Assembly (NCBI GenBank): GCA_019914995.1
Contig: CM034136.1
Coordinates: 6,711,270-6,775,269 of the forward strand
Length of the DNA stretch: 64,000 nt
Direction of reading: 5' to 3'
Source of the DNA: Acanthochlamys bracteata
Lineage: Eukaryota; Streptophyta; Magnoliopsida; Pandanales; Velloziaceae
Shown here: piece by piece, positions 12,910 to 24,887 of the stretch
Layout of the letters: the number at the start of each line of letters is the position of its first letter
How positions within the stretch are numbered: the first letter of the stretch is position 1
Position numbers and translations under genes: made by a program
Notes under the pieces: generated by a model
Databases searched by the model: none
Seen by the model: the letters and a program-made list of their open reading frames with translations, nothing else
Told to the model about the DNA's origin: nothing

Positions 12910-13029
12910 CCGGTAAGAGTTGAGAAGAGGTTCAGGACAAAAGCTGATTTAACTAAATGGGATTTAATTAAGAATTATAAAAAAAGTTAGCATCTCATCT
13001 TGCAGTTGATAATTATTCTCTCATCTTAC

Positions 13030-13661
13030 CTTCCACCTTGGAATCAAGCCTGAGCATGTCAAAGAAATGCAATCTACGATTCTCCTTATGTGCTGATAAA
13101 ATTACAACCTTGTTAACAAAGAAGGCAGAGGCATTAGTGCATCAACTGGCCAAAGGTAAAGGCCTGTAAGGGAAGACAACAGCAAAAGACTACAAGCAAA
13201 TAAACCGGATTAAAGATTTACAGTCAGAAAAACTTAGTCAAAAATAGGCTAAGATCAAATCCTACAATAGTTTGCAGGCTACTTGTTTGATTAAATGATC
13301 AAAAGAGAAATTTCAATATAGTACAAATTTGTTGACGAGTGAAAGGTGTTCGACAAGATGCCTGACAAAAACAGTCTGAACTAGAATACGAAGAAATTAT
13401 GCGCTACAAGTGTTCGATGAAATGACTCAAGGAAGATGAGGAATAAGTAACTAGTTCTTGAGAAACGCGATCGTAGTGAGAGAAGGGTTGGGAAAAACCG
13501 AAAGCAGAAGCTTGGAATCAGAGTTGGTGGAGGCGAGCGCGTGCTTGGTGAGGTGATGGAGAAGAAAATACCACTGGTCTCGGACACAGACCTCAATCAA
13601 AACCACACACTTTCTACCAGAAAGGGAACGAAATCTTGAATGCTCCATCAAGCAAATTCAT
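13030..13661 (-). pseudogene. ELP6: Broken ELP6 (Elongator subunit 6) fragment, first two exons only
   Basis: Minus-strand pieces resemble the start of Elongator complex protein 6, a RecA-like subunit of the tRNA-wobble-modifying Elongator complex. Visible pieces: MNLLDGAF at 13661; CVVLIEVCV; ETSGIF (in a shifted frame); LHHLTKHALAS; and PFSHYDRV, a family hallmark. After an intron come GCNFIS and HKENRRLHFFDMLRLDS, then a good donor (GAAGGTAAG) near 13030. The matching pieces fall in different frames, so at least four small indels or frame changes have accumulated, and an in-frame TAG lies before the VVLIE block. Later exons are missing; the match ends about 120 bp short of a MITE. Because an intron is retained, it is a truncated genomic copy and not a retrocopy. 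The assignment rests on remembered ELP6 sequence. Confidence 0.65.
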
Positions 13662-14959
13662 CTTCTCCGCCGTGGCAGGGATTTATCTCTCTTCTTCTTC
13701 CCGCTCTTTGAAAATTTCATGAGTTTTAATTTAATCTAAGATCAAGTAATGGGTTCGTGCTTTAATTTGGAGTCCCAATTTGAATCCAAAATCTCAAAAC
13801 TGTAAACGGATATAAATAAACAACCCGATCCGGTACGAGAAGCTTATGCTCATCTCATGCGTGCTATCTACCATTCAAACTCCCGCCACCAAACCGAACA
13901 ACTTCTGCTACCAAATCTTGTTCTGGAATTTAACAGTACAGTACCTCATTGATGACTCAATTGTGTAAATAGATTCCCTATTGATTTTAATGAACACCTC
14001 GGCGTTACCTGCTATATTCCTGTGAATCCAGCTACATTCCATTAGAATAAAAAATCTCTCGACTTTGTTAACACTTCACAGGCACACACGCTATGTATAT
14101 ATATGTCCAGGAATTCTTGTATAAGTAATTCTAACTGAAATTTTGGTGGTTCTGTTTTTTTTCCCCAAATTATTGATAAAACAGCAATCAGTTTTGCCAA
14201 TGTGATTTTACTTTGATGTATGCGCGTGAATATTTTAGTATGCCTGATTCATAGGATAGATATTATCTGAATTATATGCAATCTGTTGCTTGCTCCTTAA
14301 ACATTTCAATGCAATGTAGCAAAGTAAGAGTGGGTTGTTGAGATGCAGTGGTTTCACGCGAATTTGATCGATGGAGCATTGTTAGTCAGTAGGTAAGTGT
14401 CAACAAGTCTTTTACCTTGACATGGCGAGCTAAAACGTTTAGATTGTAAACCATGTAATTTTGAAGAGCGCTTGATCATCCATGTTCGCCTTGTTCCTTG
14501 TTTTGCTTATCTGGTCATTAATCTCCCTCTTTGCAGGTTTTTGTGACTCACAGAAACTTGGAATACGTAACTGGTACATCCTTGTACAAGATCAAGCATC
14601 AGAGCACTGACAGGCTTTGGCAAGATCTTTGGACTCTTACCAGTTTCCTGCAAGTGCTTTGCTGAATGTGGAGCACAAGCTTTCAAGGTATCTTTATACT
14701 GATCTGCTATTGTGTTTTCTGACCATTAATTTAGTTTCGAATGACTGCGGTGCTTAATTTTTTAAGATGTGTTAACTATAACTTCATGGTATAAAGGAAA
14801 TACTCTGTGTTTCAGCCGTATGATATTTCACGTAGTGCTTCTACTTTTAAACCCCTCTATAACCAACGTTTTTGAGAAAATATGTTCCTCTGTCTTCTGT
14901 ATGTGGCTTCTTTGTTATCTAATAATGTCTCTTGATGAAATTGTTTACTTGCAGAAGGA
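13662..14959. other. Intergenic / 5' region of the WRKY relic
   Basis: No coding signature found. The last few hundred bases may be the former promoter and leader of the WRKY44-like relic: a TTGCAG acceptor-like site lies at about 14531-14536 and a clear TTGCAG acceptor lies just before its ATG. Confidence 0.45.
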
Positions 14960-17158
14960 ATGGAACTGAAAGAGACAGACAAGAAGATAGTATCTAGGCC
15001 GGTCAATACAAGACCTTGCTCAAATTTCAAGTATTCTGAACTCCTTGCGGGTGACAGCAGTTCGTCACTGATTCCTGAAACTAAAGCCATTAAGTCAATG
15101 ACCTTTGAGCTTAAACATGCTAATAATTCTCCAGCTGCGACTGCATCGTAGGCGGCGAGCTCTAAAGTAAGCAATTCTCTGCTTTTGCTTTTCCTTGGAT
15201 TAAGTGGTGTGACAACTGAGTTTAGTTTCATTTAATTTTCAGGAATCAAACTCCTGCAATGTATCTATAACAACAACAGTTGCAGACTGCCATTCTGATG
15301 CCATATATAAACCAGTGCCAGTGATTATTTCAAGGAATAGGGTAAGTCCTCTTTTGCATTCATTCAGGAGCTAGGAAAGCGCTTTGAATTAGTTCATGAA
15401 ATATAAGAAATGCCGATTCGAAGTTAAATTAAACAAGAATTAGACGGTGGAAGATTCTGTCACACATTTTCGGAGTTAAGATTATGATTATGAAGTTTTA
15501 TGAGTTCTACAGTAGCAAAAATCTAACTTTGGTAAAAATAAACATATTCATAATTCATATATTTTACCAGGAAAACTTCGACTCTAGTACCACAGAATTA
15601 TCAGCTTTCAATCAATTTCAACCCCATAATCAACTTATCAACCATGCAAAATACTGTTTGCAGGGCCATGATAAAGTGAACTCTTGTAAGGATGCATCAT
15701 CTCACTTGGAGGAGTCTACAAATTATGCACAATGTATACCAGCAAAATTGCAAGAAGAAATTCGAGGTAATCATCCAACAAGCACTGATGATCGTTCTTA
15801 TTTTGACGGCTCTTACTAGAGGAAGTTTGGGCAAAAGCAAGTAAAAGGAAGTGAGGATACACGAAGTTATATAAGTGCACGCATCCTGGTTGCTCCGTGA
15901 GGAAGAAAGTGGAGACATCATTTGATGGACAGATAGCTGAGATCGTCTACAAAGGTGAGCATAATCATTCTAAACCACAGCCTCCAAAGCGGCTTCAATC
16001 AGGGACAAACACCAGTGTTCTATCTGACAGAAATAGAAGAGGGTGCAGTGATCTGTCAAAGAGTAACTTGCATGAAGAGAACAAAGTGCCATCAATGAAG
16101 AATAACAGTCAAGAGTTGTCGTCAGGAACTATCACTTACACTTCGAAATTCCAATATAGCAGTAGCTGCATTAGTTCTACAAAACATTATGTGAGTGCAA
16201 GAAACAGTAATAGCTATGTTGCTTGCATCGGTGAAAGTGAATTATCAGGAAGTAATATAGCTAGCACAGAGAATGGAAGGCCTAGTTGCAAGAAGAGGTA
16301 TGCGTTCTCTCAATCTAAACATTCTAGTCGCTCATCCATTTTAACATTGCAAAAAATATGATAAGTGCATGCCCAAGAAACTATATGGAAACAGGAGTAC
16401 CTAATGCTCTCAGTTTAAGAAAGACGCAAATTGTTTCCTCGATGACATTGAAGATTTTTACTTACCTTTAATGAATGCATTCCATCCCAGGAAGAAGGAA
16501 AGTCAATGCAGCTGTGAAAGAGGAACAAGTCAAGGTACTTCAGATCTTCCAGCCGCACTTCAAGTTCCAAGTGAGTCTGATATCCATGCAGATGGCTTTT
16601 GCTGGCGAAAAGATGGGCAGAAAGTTGTCAAGGGAAACTTATATCCAAGGTAATATGGTAAAATAGAATCAGCAATCAATTAACTCAACATAGAAAGTCT
16701 TTTGAGCAATTCAACTTAATTGATATTAGCTTAATGTGTAGTGACCTATTAAACCTAGGTGCTTTAGTTTGGGCCTTTATATATGTTATATGTAGAAATG
16801 TGCTTCTAACATCTTCAGTGTTACTGAGTTGGACATCAGTTTACAGTGGTATTCTTTTTTTACATAATGAATGAGGTCTAGGTCTTGCTGAAGCAAGTTC
16901 TTATATTATCAGACATGTTAGGTTACCTCTCTTAAGAAAACATACAGCTATCTTTTAACACACATTTGTTATGTCGTCAATACTCGTATTTTTTCACTGA
17001 ATCAAACATCGCACGGTTGCAGAAACCATTACAGATGCATGGACCCGAGATGCAAGGTACGCAAGCACATTGAGAGGGCATCGGATGATCCCAACTCTTA
17101 CATCACTACATATCAGGGAAGGCACAACCATGACATTCCCTATCATGACCATGCTTGA
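14960..17158 (+). pseudogene. WRKY44: Decayed WRKY44/TTG2-like transcription factor gene
   Basis: WRKY44 (TTG2) is a two-WRKY-domain nuclear factor controlling trichome, seed-coat tannin and mucilage traits. The exon order is still visible. The N-terminus MELKETDKKIVSRPV resembles the TTG2 start. A YKP motif follows near 15310. N-terminal WRKY: the expected Trp codon of the heptad is TAG (15817-15819), followed by [13 protein letters not shown], and one base is missing in the SYYKC segment, so the rest ([32 protein letters not shown]) lies in another frame. C-terminal WRKY: WRKDGQKVVKG with Asp for Tyr, then [20 protein letters not shown] and a GRHNHDIP ending at the TGA at 17156. Another in-frame TAG ends the first exon early (15149-15151). 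Zinc ligands are largely retained, which suggests fairly recent decay. It could be transcribed, but cannot encode the full protein. Confidence 0.85.
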
Positions 17159-17589
17159 ATTCTCACAGATCAGACTAGTATTACCAGGTAGTTCATTATG
17201 TTATCTGCTTCCGGATTGTACAAAGTGTTCTTGACCATATATCATTTGCTTTTTTGGCACAAGGCAATCATCAATAAAAATAAAATCTGCTGCAGTCCTT
17301 TTTTCCCCTGACTGAGACTATGGAGCCACAGTCAGAACCAACACTTTCAAGTGATTAATTTTAAATAATTGAAAGTCCAAAACTTAACCGTTGATGCCGT
17401 TTTAGATGTAAGCGCGTTTGGTTCACTACCGTACAATATTATCATCATAATCACATTTTCAAAAATTTTGATTTCTATCAATTTGATTGCTGAAATATTG
17501 CGATATCAGGTTTTGATTTATTTTTACCAGCTGATTAAATAGGTTAAGTGAGGTTTGCAAGTAAGCGGCATGAATAGTTTACCCTTCTC

Positions 17590-19671
17590 ATGCACGTTGA
17601 ATCTTTCCATGGAATCACCAAGCAGTCTCTGCCATGGCTCCACCAAGAAGCCCTCCGCCATATTTCATCCTCCACTGCCTCGGCAACACCGGTGTTCTCC
17701 GGTGACACTACCGCTATTCGCTGCGCACTGTCTGCTATCACCGCCGTATGGCCGCCCGACTACCGAGCTTTGGGCCTTCTCATCCAGCACTGCGCCGATC
17801 GGAAGCTTCTCTTCTCCGGCAGGCAGATTCATGGCAGACTAGTTATCTTATCTATCATCCCTGACAACTTCCTCGCCTCAAAACTCCTCACTCTGTACTC
17901 TCGCTGCGGACAAATTGCTAACGCCCGTCGAGTGTTTGACGAAATTCCTCAGAGGAATCTCTTCGCCTGGAATGCTATGCTGCTTGCTTACTCCCTCCAT
18001 GGCTCCCCAAACCAAACACTCCAACTCTTCTCTGAAATTCCAGTTTCCCTCAAGCGTGATACGTTCTCTCTCTCGGCTCTACTCAAGTCTGTCTGTTCTT
18101 ACGCTTCGGAATCTCCAACACATTCTTCTGTGCCCTATGAGACGCACGCATTTGCTCTCCGCAATGGGTTCGATGCAGACCTCTTCGTCGCCAATGGCCT
18201 AATTACTGCTTACGCACGTGCAGACAGCTTAATCTCAGCTAGGAAGGTGTTCGAAGCAATTCCGCAAAAAGATATCATATCCTGGAATTCCATGCTTTCT
18301 GGTTATTCCCAATCAGGCCACTATCATGCTTGTTTGGAACTGTACCAGAAAATGGAACAGAGACACGATGATATTGTTCCGAATGGTGTTACGATGGTAA
18401 CTGTGCTTCAAGCTTGTGCTCAACTCAAAGACCTTATGTTTGGGATGACTGTTCATCAATTCATCATTGGAAGCTCAATGGAAATGGATTCTGCAGTGTG
18501 GAATTCAATTATTGGTTTCTATGGAAAGTGCGGGAGCTTGGACTATGCTCGGGAATTGTTCAATGAAATGCCTGAGAAAGATGGAGTCAGTTTCAGTGCT
18601 ATGATAACTGGGTACATGTCTTATGGATTTGTTGACAGAGCAATAGATATCTTCAGAAGAATTACAATTCCAGTTCTCAGTACATGGAATGCAGTAATCG
18701 CTGGATTGTTTCTGAATAGCAGGTACTCAGAGGCACTTGATTTATTCCGTGAAATGCAAGAGTGCGGATTGCATCCCAGTTCAGTTACTCTCTCTTGCGT
18801 TCTTCCTGCACTGTCATATTATTCAAACCTCATGTGTAGCAAGGAGATACATGGCTATTCAATAAAGACCAAAAGCGAGCAGAACATTTATGTAGCAACT
18901 GCACTCATCGAAGCTTATTCAAAAGCTGGTTATCTTGGAGGGGCTAGAAGAGTGTTTGAGTACACAAAGGTCGAGAATTCCATTTTATGGACTGCAATCA
19001 TTTCAGCGTACGCATCATACGGAGATGCTGAAGCTTCAACTTTTCTGTTTGAAAGAATGGCTGCGAAAGGCATCAAGCCGGATTCCGTGACTTTCACTGC
19101 AGTCCTGACTGCCTGTACTCATGTGGGGGCAGTAGACAAGGCTCAAGACATCTTCTACACAAGACTGCAGCAGTATGAGATCTCTGCAACAGTCGAGCAT
19201 TATGCTTGCATGGTCGGAGTTTATAGTCGTGCAGGGCTGCTTAAAGAAGCAGTTGATTTCATCAAGAGGATGCCATTGGAGCCAAATGCGAAGGCATGGG
19301 GAGCATTGCTGAACGGTGCAGCAGTTGCCGGAGATGTTGAGGTTGGTAGATTTGCTTTCGAAAACTTGTTTGAGATTGAACCTGAGAATACAGGCAACTA
19401 CATTCTGATGGCTAACATATATTCGAGAGCTAAGAAATGGGAGGAAGCTGAGAAGGTTAGAGACAGGATGAGACATGAAGGGTTGGCTAAGATTCCTGGT
19501 TGTAGCTGGATTGAAACGAGCAAGGGACTGCAGGTATTTGTAGCAAGTGATACATCAGGTTCTTCTTTCGAAGAGATCTATAGGGTGCTGGAGAGATTGG
19601 TTGCTGTAATGACTGAAGAAAGCTGTAGATATGACTATGATAATGAATTATACGAATGTGTTTCAAGATGA
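17590..19671 (+). CDS. Pentatricopeptide repeat protein, PLS class with E domain
   Basis: Single-exon gene, 693 aa. PPR proteins of this class bind organellar RNA in a sequence-specific way, mostly for C-to-U editing or processing. Typical repeat landmarks recur about every 31-36 residues: GRQIHGRLV, SRCGQIANARRVFDEIPQRN, WNAMLLAYS, ARADSLISARKVFEAIPQKD, YGKCGSLDYARELFNEMPEKD and YSKAGYLGGARRVFEY. The C-terminus has the E motif region (WGALLNGAAVAGDVEVG, then NYILMANIYSRAKKWEEAEK and GCSWIE) and stops without a DYW deaminase domain. An E-type editing factor would therefore need a partner supplying the deaminase. The N-terminal ~60 residues are poor in acidic residues and could be an organelle-targeting peptide. 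From memory the nearest Arabidopsis relative may be At2g37310, which is also near TTG2 there. The site it edits cannot be read from this sequence. Confidence 0.92.
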   Translation: MHVESFHGITKQSLPWLHQEALRHISSSTASATPVFSGDTTAIRCALSAITAVWPPDYRALGLLIQHCADRKLLFSGRQIHGRLVILSIIPDNFLASKLLTLYSRCGQIANARRVFDEIPQRNLFAWNAMLLAYSLHGSPNQTLQLFSEIPVSLKRDTFSLSALLKSVCSYASESPTHSSVPYETHAFALRNGFDADLFVANGLITAYARADSLISARKVFEAIPQKDIISWNSMLSGYSQSGHYHACLELYQKMEQRHDDIVPNGVTMVTVLQACAQLKDLMFGMTVHQFIIGSSMEMDSAVWNSIIGFYGKCGSLDYARELFNEMPEKDGVSFSAMITGYMSYGFVDRAIDIFRRITIPVLSTWNAVIAGLFLNSRYSEALDLFREMQECGLHPSSVTLSCVLPALSYYSNLMCSKEIHGYSIKTKSEQNIYVATALIEAYSKAGYLGGARRVFEYTKVENSILWTAIISAYASYGDAEASTFLFERMAAKGIKPDSVTFTAVLTACTHVGAVDKAQDIFYTRLQQYEISATVEHYACMVGVYSRAGLLKEAVDFIKRMPLEPNAKAWGALLNGAAVAGDVEVGRFAFENLFEIEPENTGNYILMANIYSRAKKWEEAEKVRDRMRHEGLAKIPGCSWIETSKGLQVFVASDTSGSSFEEIYRVLERLVAVMTEESCRYDYDNELYECVSR

Positions 19672-20438
19672 AGATTATTGCATTTATTCTTTATGATCTT
19701 GCAAGCTGTTCTATGAATTAAAGGAGCTACTTGAGCTAACGGTGGCATCATTAGTGTAGAGTTTGTAATTCTAAATAGAAAATTATATACCATAGAAGAC
19801 CTATTAGCTCAGCTGGTTAGACTGTTTGGGAACTGATTGGACCATATTTTTTATATGAATCCATAAATTTTTGTTCAAATCAATTTCTGTTATGCTTTTG
19901 TTGATCTGCGTGTTCAGCACTTCCATGTGTAGGTGTTTATATGTTTCTTGTTTTTGGCATTCTTTTTTTTCTTATTCTTTCAAAGGACTTAGATTAGCTG
20001 TGCACCGTAGATTATCAATAACTATCGCTCTTCAGATCCAACCGGTCTTGCTATTTAGTATTTACAGCTCTACGCTACTCTTTCAATTGATCTTTCCAAG
20101 TAAAATGCACGTAGCAAAAGCAATATAAGAAATGCTCATTTCACTTTAGGATGCCCATATGAATTTTTCTGGAAAATTACTTCTGGGATTTATGTTTCCG
20201 AAGTTTTCCAAACTTACAATTCGAATGCCCACCATGGCACCACGTACCATAATGAAAAATCACCATCCTTGCAGGTGCTATAAGCAGCTTGAGAGTTTTG
20301 CTTCTGTAGAGATGCGTGCATGGTCAACCACAACAAGCTAAACATTTTCCTAAAGGCCTTTTAGATAATGAATTATTTAGTTGGGAAGAGATTCCTGCAG
20401 TACATGGTACAGAATCAGCAACTAAAGCACGCAAGATT
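19672..20438. other. Convergent intergenic region between PPR and NLP1
   Basis: Holds the 3' ends of two converging genes. Short plus-strand open frames here lack splice context or similarity. A tRNA-like fragment at 19801 is discussed under rejected items. Confidence 0.5.
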
Positions 20439-23400
20439 TCAAGAACACGAAGATTCAGATTTCCAGCAACTTTTGATCTTGCGATGCTGAAAGAGAGGGA
20501 TTTGGGAAAATACATTACCAACAAGCCACATTATATTGAAAAGAAAAATAATGAATCGTTTTGCAAACTTACCTGAGAGATGGGCATCCTAGTTCTTACT
20601 GCATCAATTTTTACTGGATCGACTTCGGCAATAGCTATTCCTGTGGATGAACGCTCTGAATGGTGTGAAAAGCACATCTCATGAGCTTCTTGATGTCATA
20701 TACACCTAAAACTATGCAATGAATGGCTTTCTTTGTGCATGTGGTAGCAACTTATGTAGTTTCTAGATCTCTTAAAACTTCTAAAAAGTGTGATTGCAAT
20801 GAAATTTCAACTGGATTTGGTCTCAAGCTGGTGCCTCAAAAGTTCTAGAATGTGGATATATATGGAAATATGAACTTACTAACCTGGAAGTCGAGCTACA
20901 ACTGTCCCCCAAGGGTCGATAATTATTGAATCACCATAACTTTCTCTTTTCTCATTATGCTTCCCAGCTTGAGCTGCAGCTACGACCTGTTCAAATAGTT
21001 TAGCATAAGGTAGATTGTCCAACCTCACTCTCCTCAGATACAAAAACCGTATCAGAGTTTTTGTATGGGAATGGAGCCATATCTAGAATATTGGGATGCT
21101 CATAGGAGTACTAGATTTGTGACTAAAATACTAGTCTACTGAAAAATGAAAATCCCTTATGGTAGATAATTCCAAAGTGATAAGATGCTGAACGACTAAA
21201 AACACAAATCACAATAACAAGTAAAAAACTACCAGATGCTAGACACTAGTTCCCTCGAAAATGAACATTATATTCCATGCATGTGCTTGTTAGGAGAGAA
21301 GTTTCATTTACTGAAGGTTTTCTTTAGGAAGTAGTTTAATTTACTAGGACTCAAATAAGCGATGCCTATATCTACGGCAAGTTACTGTGATTCTAAGCTT
21401 CTTGCTCTTTCTTTTCCTCTTGTCTTCACAAGTTGCTTAGACTCCCACAAACAGGCGACATCAGGTTAGCACCTAAGCTACTTTTTTTCCACAAAAACTA
21501 ATGAGAATAAAGGTCTTAAAATATGTTAAAAAAGAAAATTTTTTTTTAAAATAGAAGTTTGGCTCAACGGCCGTCTCTATTATTACTATCATACTCCAGC
21601 AGTCTAGTCTACAGTTCTTAGAGCTCCAAATAAATGCCTAAAAACAGAAAGCATCCACAAGCATACTCAAGGTAAAGCCACCTACGTAGCATTGAGTCTC
21701 AATAGCTCGAGCTCGGAGAAGAATCTCCCAATGGGCCTCCCCCGTTACCTTTGTGAAAGCTGATGGTACCAGCAAAACCTTTAGATGCTCAGAGAAAAAT
21801 TAGAAGAAATACGAAAGCGAAGAAATACTCTCAGAACCTTCTATTTAACTGGAGTAAAAGGAGCCATAAATCTTAGGCACCTGTGCATGATATCCAAATC
21901 GAAGTAGCTGATAAAGCTCAGGGAATCTTAGATCGTAACAAACAGTCAGCCCTAGTTGTCCAACTGGGCTGTCAGCAACAACCAAATCTTTACCTGAGTT
22001 TAATATATATAGATGGTTACTACAAGATAAGAATGCTAAAGCCAGGGTCTCGGCCAGTCTTCTCCCATGATAACAGCAAGTGACTAATGCGTGTTTACTA
22101 ATACGAGAGAAATAGTTACAGTTAATACATGAGCAAGGACCAAAGCCAGTAAAGCCTACCAGCTGCAGTAAAGTTACTCTCCTTGTATACCATATTGCCT
22201 GGAACGTCCACATCAAATCTTCATACAGGAAAGTGAAATTAACATGTCAAACAAGATAGAAGACATGAAATACAATGACAGCAACAGAATACAACCAGTA
22301 ATAACAGCACAAAACTTGATCAGCCTTCCTTCTAGGTAGAATGGAAGGAACATGCATAGTACAAAGAAGTCTACATGTCAGTTATACATTCTTTCTATAT
22401 AACGTGTTATGTAGTTTCAACATTTCAAGCATACAATTATAAATCTTGTCATTCATCTAGATGCCCACCTAAATGATCATTTGTAATTCATTCTCTGGCA
22501 TGTCTAACAATCAGAAGATTATTTGATACCAAAGTCTATAATATTGGAAATGTGCTGAAATGAACTTGGTGACGAAGTTCATGTAGATATATCATTTGAA
22601 TATTCAAAGTCAGAAGGATGATAGCTTCCCAAAGAAAGAAAAATCAGGACACTTACAAATGTATTTTTCTATATATGCTTCTAATTTTCCCAACATCGTC
22701 AACCAAAACATGTGTATTATACAAGTGTGCTTCATCTGGTCCTTTTTCTTGGAAACCTCCAAGAGACAACCATATACCTGCTTCACTGCCAAAAGAACGA
22801 TTAGATTATCAGCATTGCAAAGCAATAATCAAATAATACGTCAAAGATAAAGTTTCAAATGGAAATAACTTCTAAATTGACAAAATAATGTAAATGCATG
22901 TTCTACCAATAAATCTATGAAGACAGTAGCCAAACTGTAACTAGCTGGTTCAGTTAAGCAGATGAGTACAACCATATCAAAAGGGCCAACAGCTAGGCCT
23001 TGGAACAGAATACACAAGAAATAAGCAGCATTAGATTTAACACAAACAAGACAAGATAACAGCGGTTGCAAGAACAGCTTATAGACAAATTCCATATAGC
23101 CATATGATTATAGTGTCCCTTCTGTCTTAGAACAGTATTGAAAGCTTCCAATCAACACCAGATACCATACACCCTAAAACCAAGTCTGAAGAGACAGCGC
23201 ACTGCCCTTATCAACTACGTAAACAACCTACCCAAATTCAGCTCTATTGAATACAAAATGAGAGATGCCGTATCAGATTACACAATCCTAGAAGGGATTT
23301 ACTTTCCATTGACTTATCATGCATCCCCACTTAGCTTACTGATGATTTTAGTGACATTTAGATCTTACGAACCATATTAACTTCACTAGTAACTCAAACC

Positions 23401-23896
23401 AGGCAGATTTCATCAAACATTAAAAGAAAATTGAAAAAATGTTACCGGACCTAGCAAGAGAGCAGTATTTCTGCATGATAGGGCCGTCAAGGGGCTCAGC
23501 GATCTGAAGCGACTCCCCTTCTTTAGTTCCAATAAACGAGAAGCTTTCAGGGAAACACAGCAATTTCACTCCAGCCGCCTTCGCTTCCTATAATCATAAC
23601 TCAAATTCCATTTCAAATTATATATCCTACCAATCATTGATCGATCAACATAAATCAGTAAATTCTGAGAGCGAAAGATAGTGTTGAAATTTGTTGCTCG
23701 CCTTAACGAGACGGGCACAACTGTTGAAATTGGATTCGAGATCGTTGGTAGAAGTCATTTGAACGGCGCCGACCTTGAGCTTGCCGGAACTCATGGTGGA
23801 ACAACAGCGAACAAGAGCTGATCGACGGCGAAGATTTAGAGCGGGAAATAATTTAGCGAGCGTAGCTGCTGGGGAGCGACAAATCAACGATGCCAT
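20439..23896 (-). CDS. NLP1: Nitrilase-like protein 1 / deaminated glutathione amidase
   Basis: Carbon-nitrogen hydrolase that repairs a damaged metabolite by hydrolysing deaminated glutathione to 2-oxoglutarate and cysteinylglycine (known role of the NIT1/NLP1 family). Exons, in transcript order: 23896-23702, 23587-23451, 22785-22657, 22218-22160, 21993-21881, 21778-21686, 20986-20884, 20655-20573 and 20486-20439; 960 nt, 319 aa. The catalytic triad is visible: Glu in CFPESFSF, Lys in YRKIHLFDVDVPG and Cys in [13 protein letters not shown]. Other family blocks are [62 protein letters not shown] and [11 protein letters not shown]. The first ~34 residues are basic and rich in Ser/Ala/Leu/Arg, like a plastid transit peptide; a second Met (23794, [12 protein letters not shown]) could give a cytosolic form. 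Intron 1 apparently uses a GC donor. The last exon is short and divergent from the usual ending. Confidence 0.93.
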
Positions 23897-24887
23897 TGAC
23901 GGAAACAAAACACGGACAATGATTTGTGTATAGTTTTCCAGTTATGCCCTTTTTTGGCTTTTGCAAAATTATTGCAACTCCGGTCCTATATATAAGAACT
24001 TTTACATTCCATATGGCATAATTCATGTCCGTTATATTAGTTTCACAAGAATAACAAGTTAAAAATGAAGCTTCATTGAATAGCTATTGACCCCTTTGTT
24101 AAGAGGTGGCGGCTCCAGCCTCAGCCTACTTCAGAGTTATAATTAGCTAGCCTATAGTTGTTTTCAAAAATTACTGAATCTGGAGTACTAGACCAAACTA
24201 AAGAATCATACCTTCTAAATGAAACGGCCAGAACTGCTAAAAATAAAGTCACAAGAGCTAGTAAATATATAAAAAACAAATGCTACTTCAAATTGAGAAG
24301 TATTTAGAGAGATTCTTCACTTACGAGCTATGGTGTACACGGTCATGCAATTCATTCAGAAAATGTCAATAATATAGATGTCCTGTTAAGCATACAAGCC
24401 ACTACTGCAAATTGCAGTCTTTTTCCTATTATGGAATTCTGAAGCTAAGTCACTGGTACAAATGAAATGCCACCTGCTGCGTACTTGGGGCATCTACAGA
24501 ACAAGTGATGCTTTGACAAGCAGAAATATCACATACATAAGCTACAGTTTACAAGACCTAAATCCTCAGTAGATGCAAACAATTTCGTGAAAGCATTGTC
24601 TTGCTGATGAAAATATATTCCTCCAGAAAGTTTCGCTTCCTCCAAACAACATCTTCCAAGAAGGTTGTAAGCAAGTTCAAGCTTGAACTGCATCATAACC
24701 TCTACCAACAAAAACACAAGGTTAGCAAACCCAAAATAACGACTAAAGCCATGGAGATGGAAGATACAATTGGTTGTTTATATGCATACATGTGAAATTA
24801 GTAGCAAGAAGCAATTTGTAAGACCAAAACTGCAAGGACCTTACAACTGACCTACAATACAGTCCGTACTTTTGTTCCAGTCAGAAA
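23897..24887. other. NLP1 promoter and MOS11 3' region
   Basis: Two minus-strand genes follow one another here. The part near 23900-24000 should carry the NLP1 promoter, and 24400-24887 the MOS11 3' UTR. No further gene is recognised. Confidence 0.5.

Larger units (their letters stand above)
11692..13029. other. PRR7 3' region and MITE-rich intergenic DNA
   Basis: The first few hundred bases after the PRR7 stop are presumably its 3' UTR. Two AT-rich MITE-like blocks follow (about 12155-12390 and 12692-12909). The second abuts the truncated end of the ELP6 relic. No gene is seen. Confidence 0.55.

Noticed and set aside
19801-19835. tRNA-like text CTATTAGCTCAGCTGGTTAGAC
   Set aside because: It resembles the 5' quarter and D-arm of a tRNA, but no anticodon arm, T-arm (GGTTCGA) or pairing 3' acceptor strand follows. 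At most a fragment.
20316-20576. Plus-strand open frame of 86 codons
   Set aside because: It lies over the last two exons and the intron between them of the minus-strand NLP1 gene and has no similarity of its own.
23897-23908. Upstream start for NLP1 at 23908
   Set aside because: That codon is TTG on the minus strand. The real ATG is at 23896.
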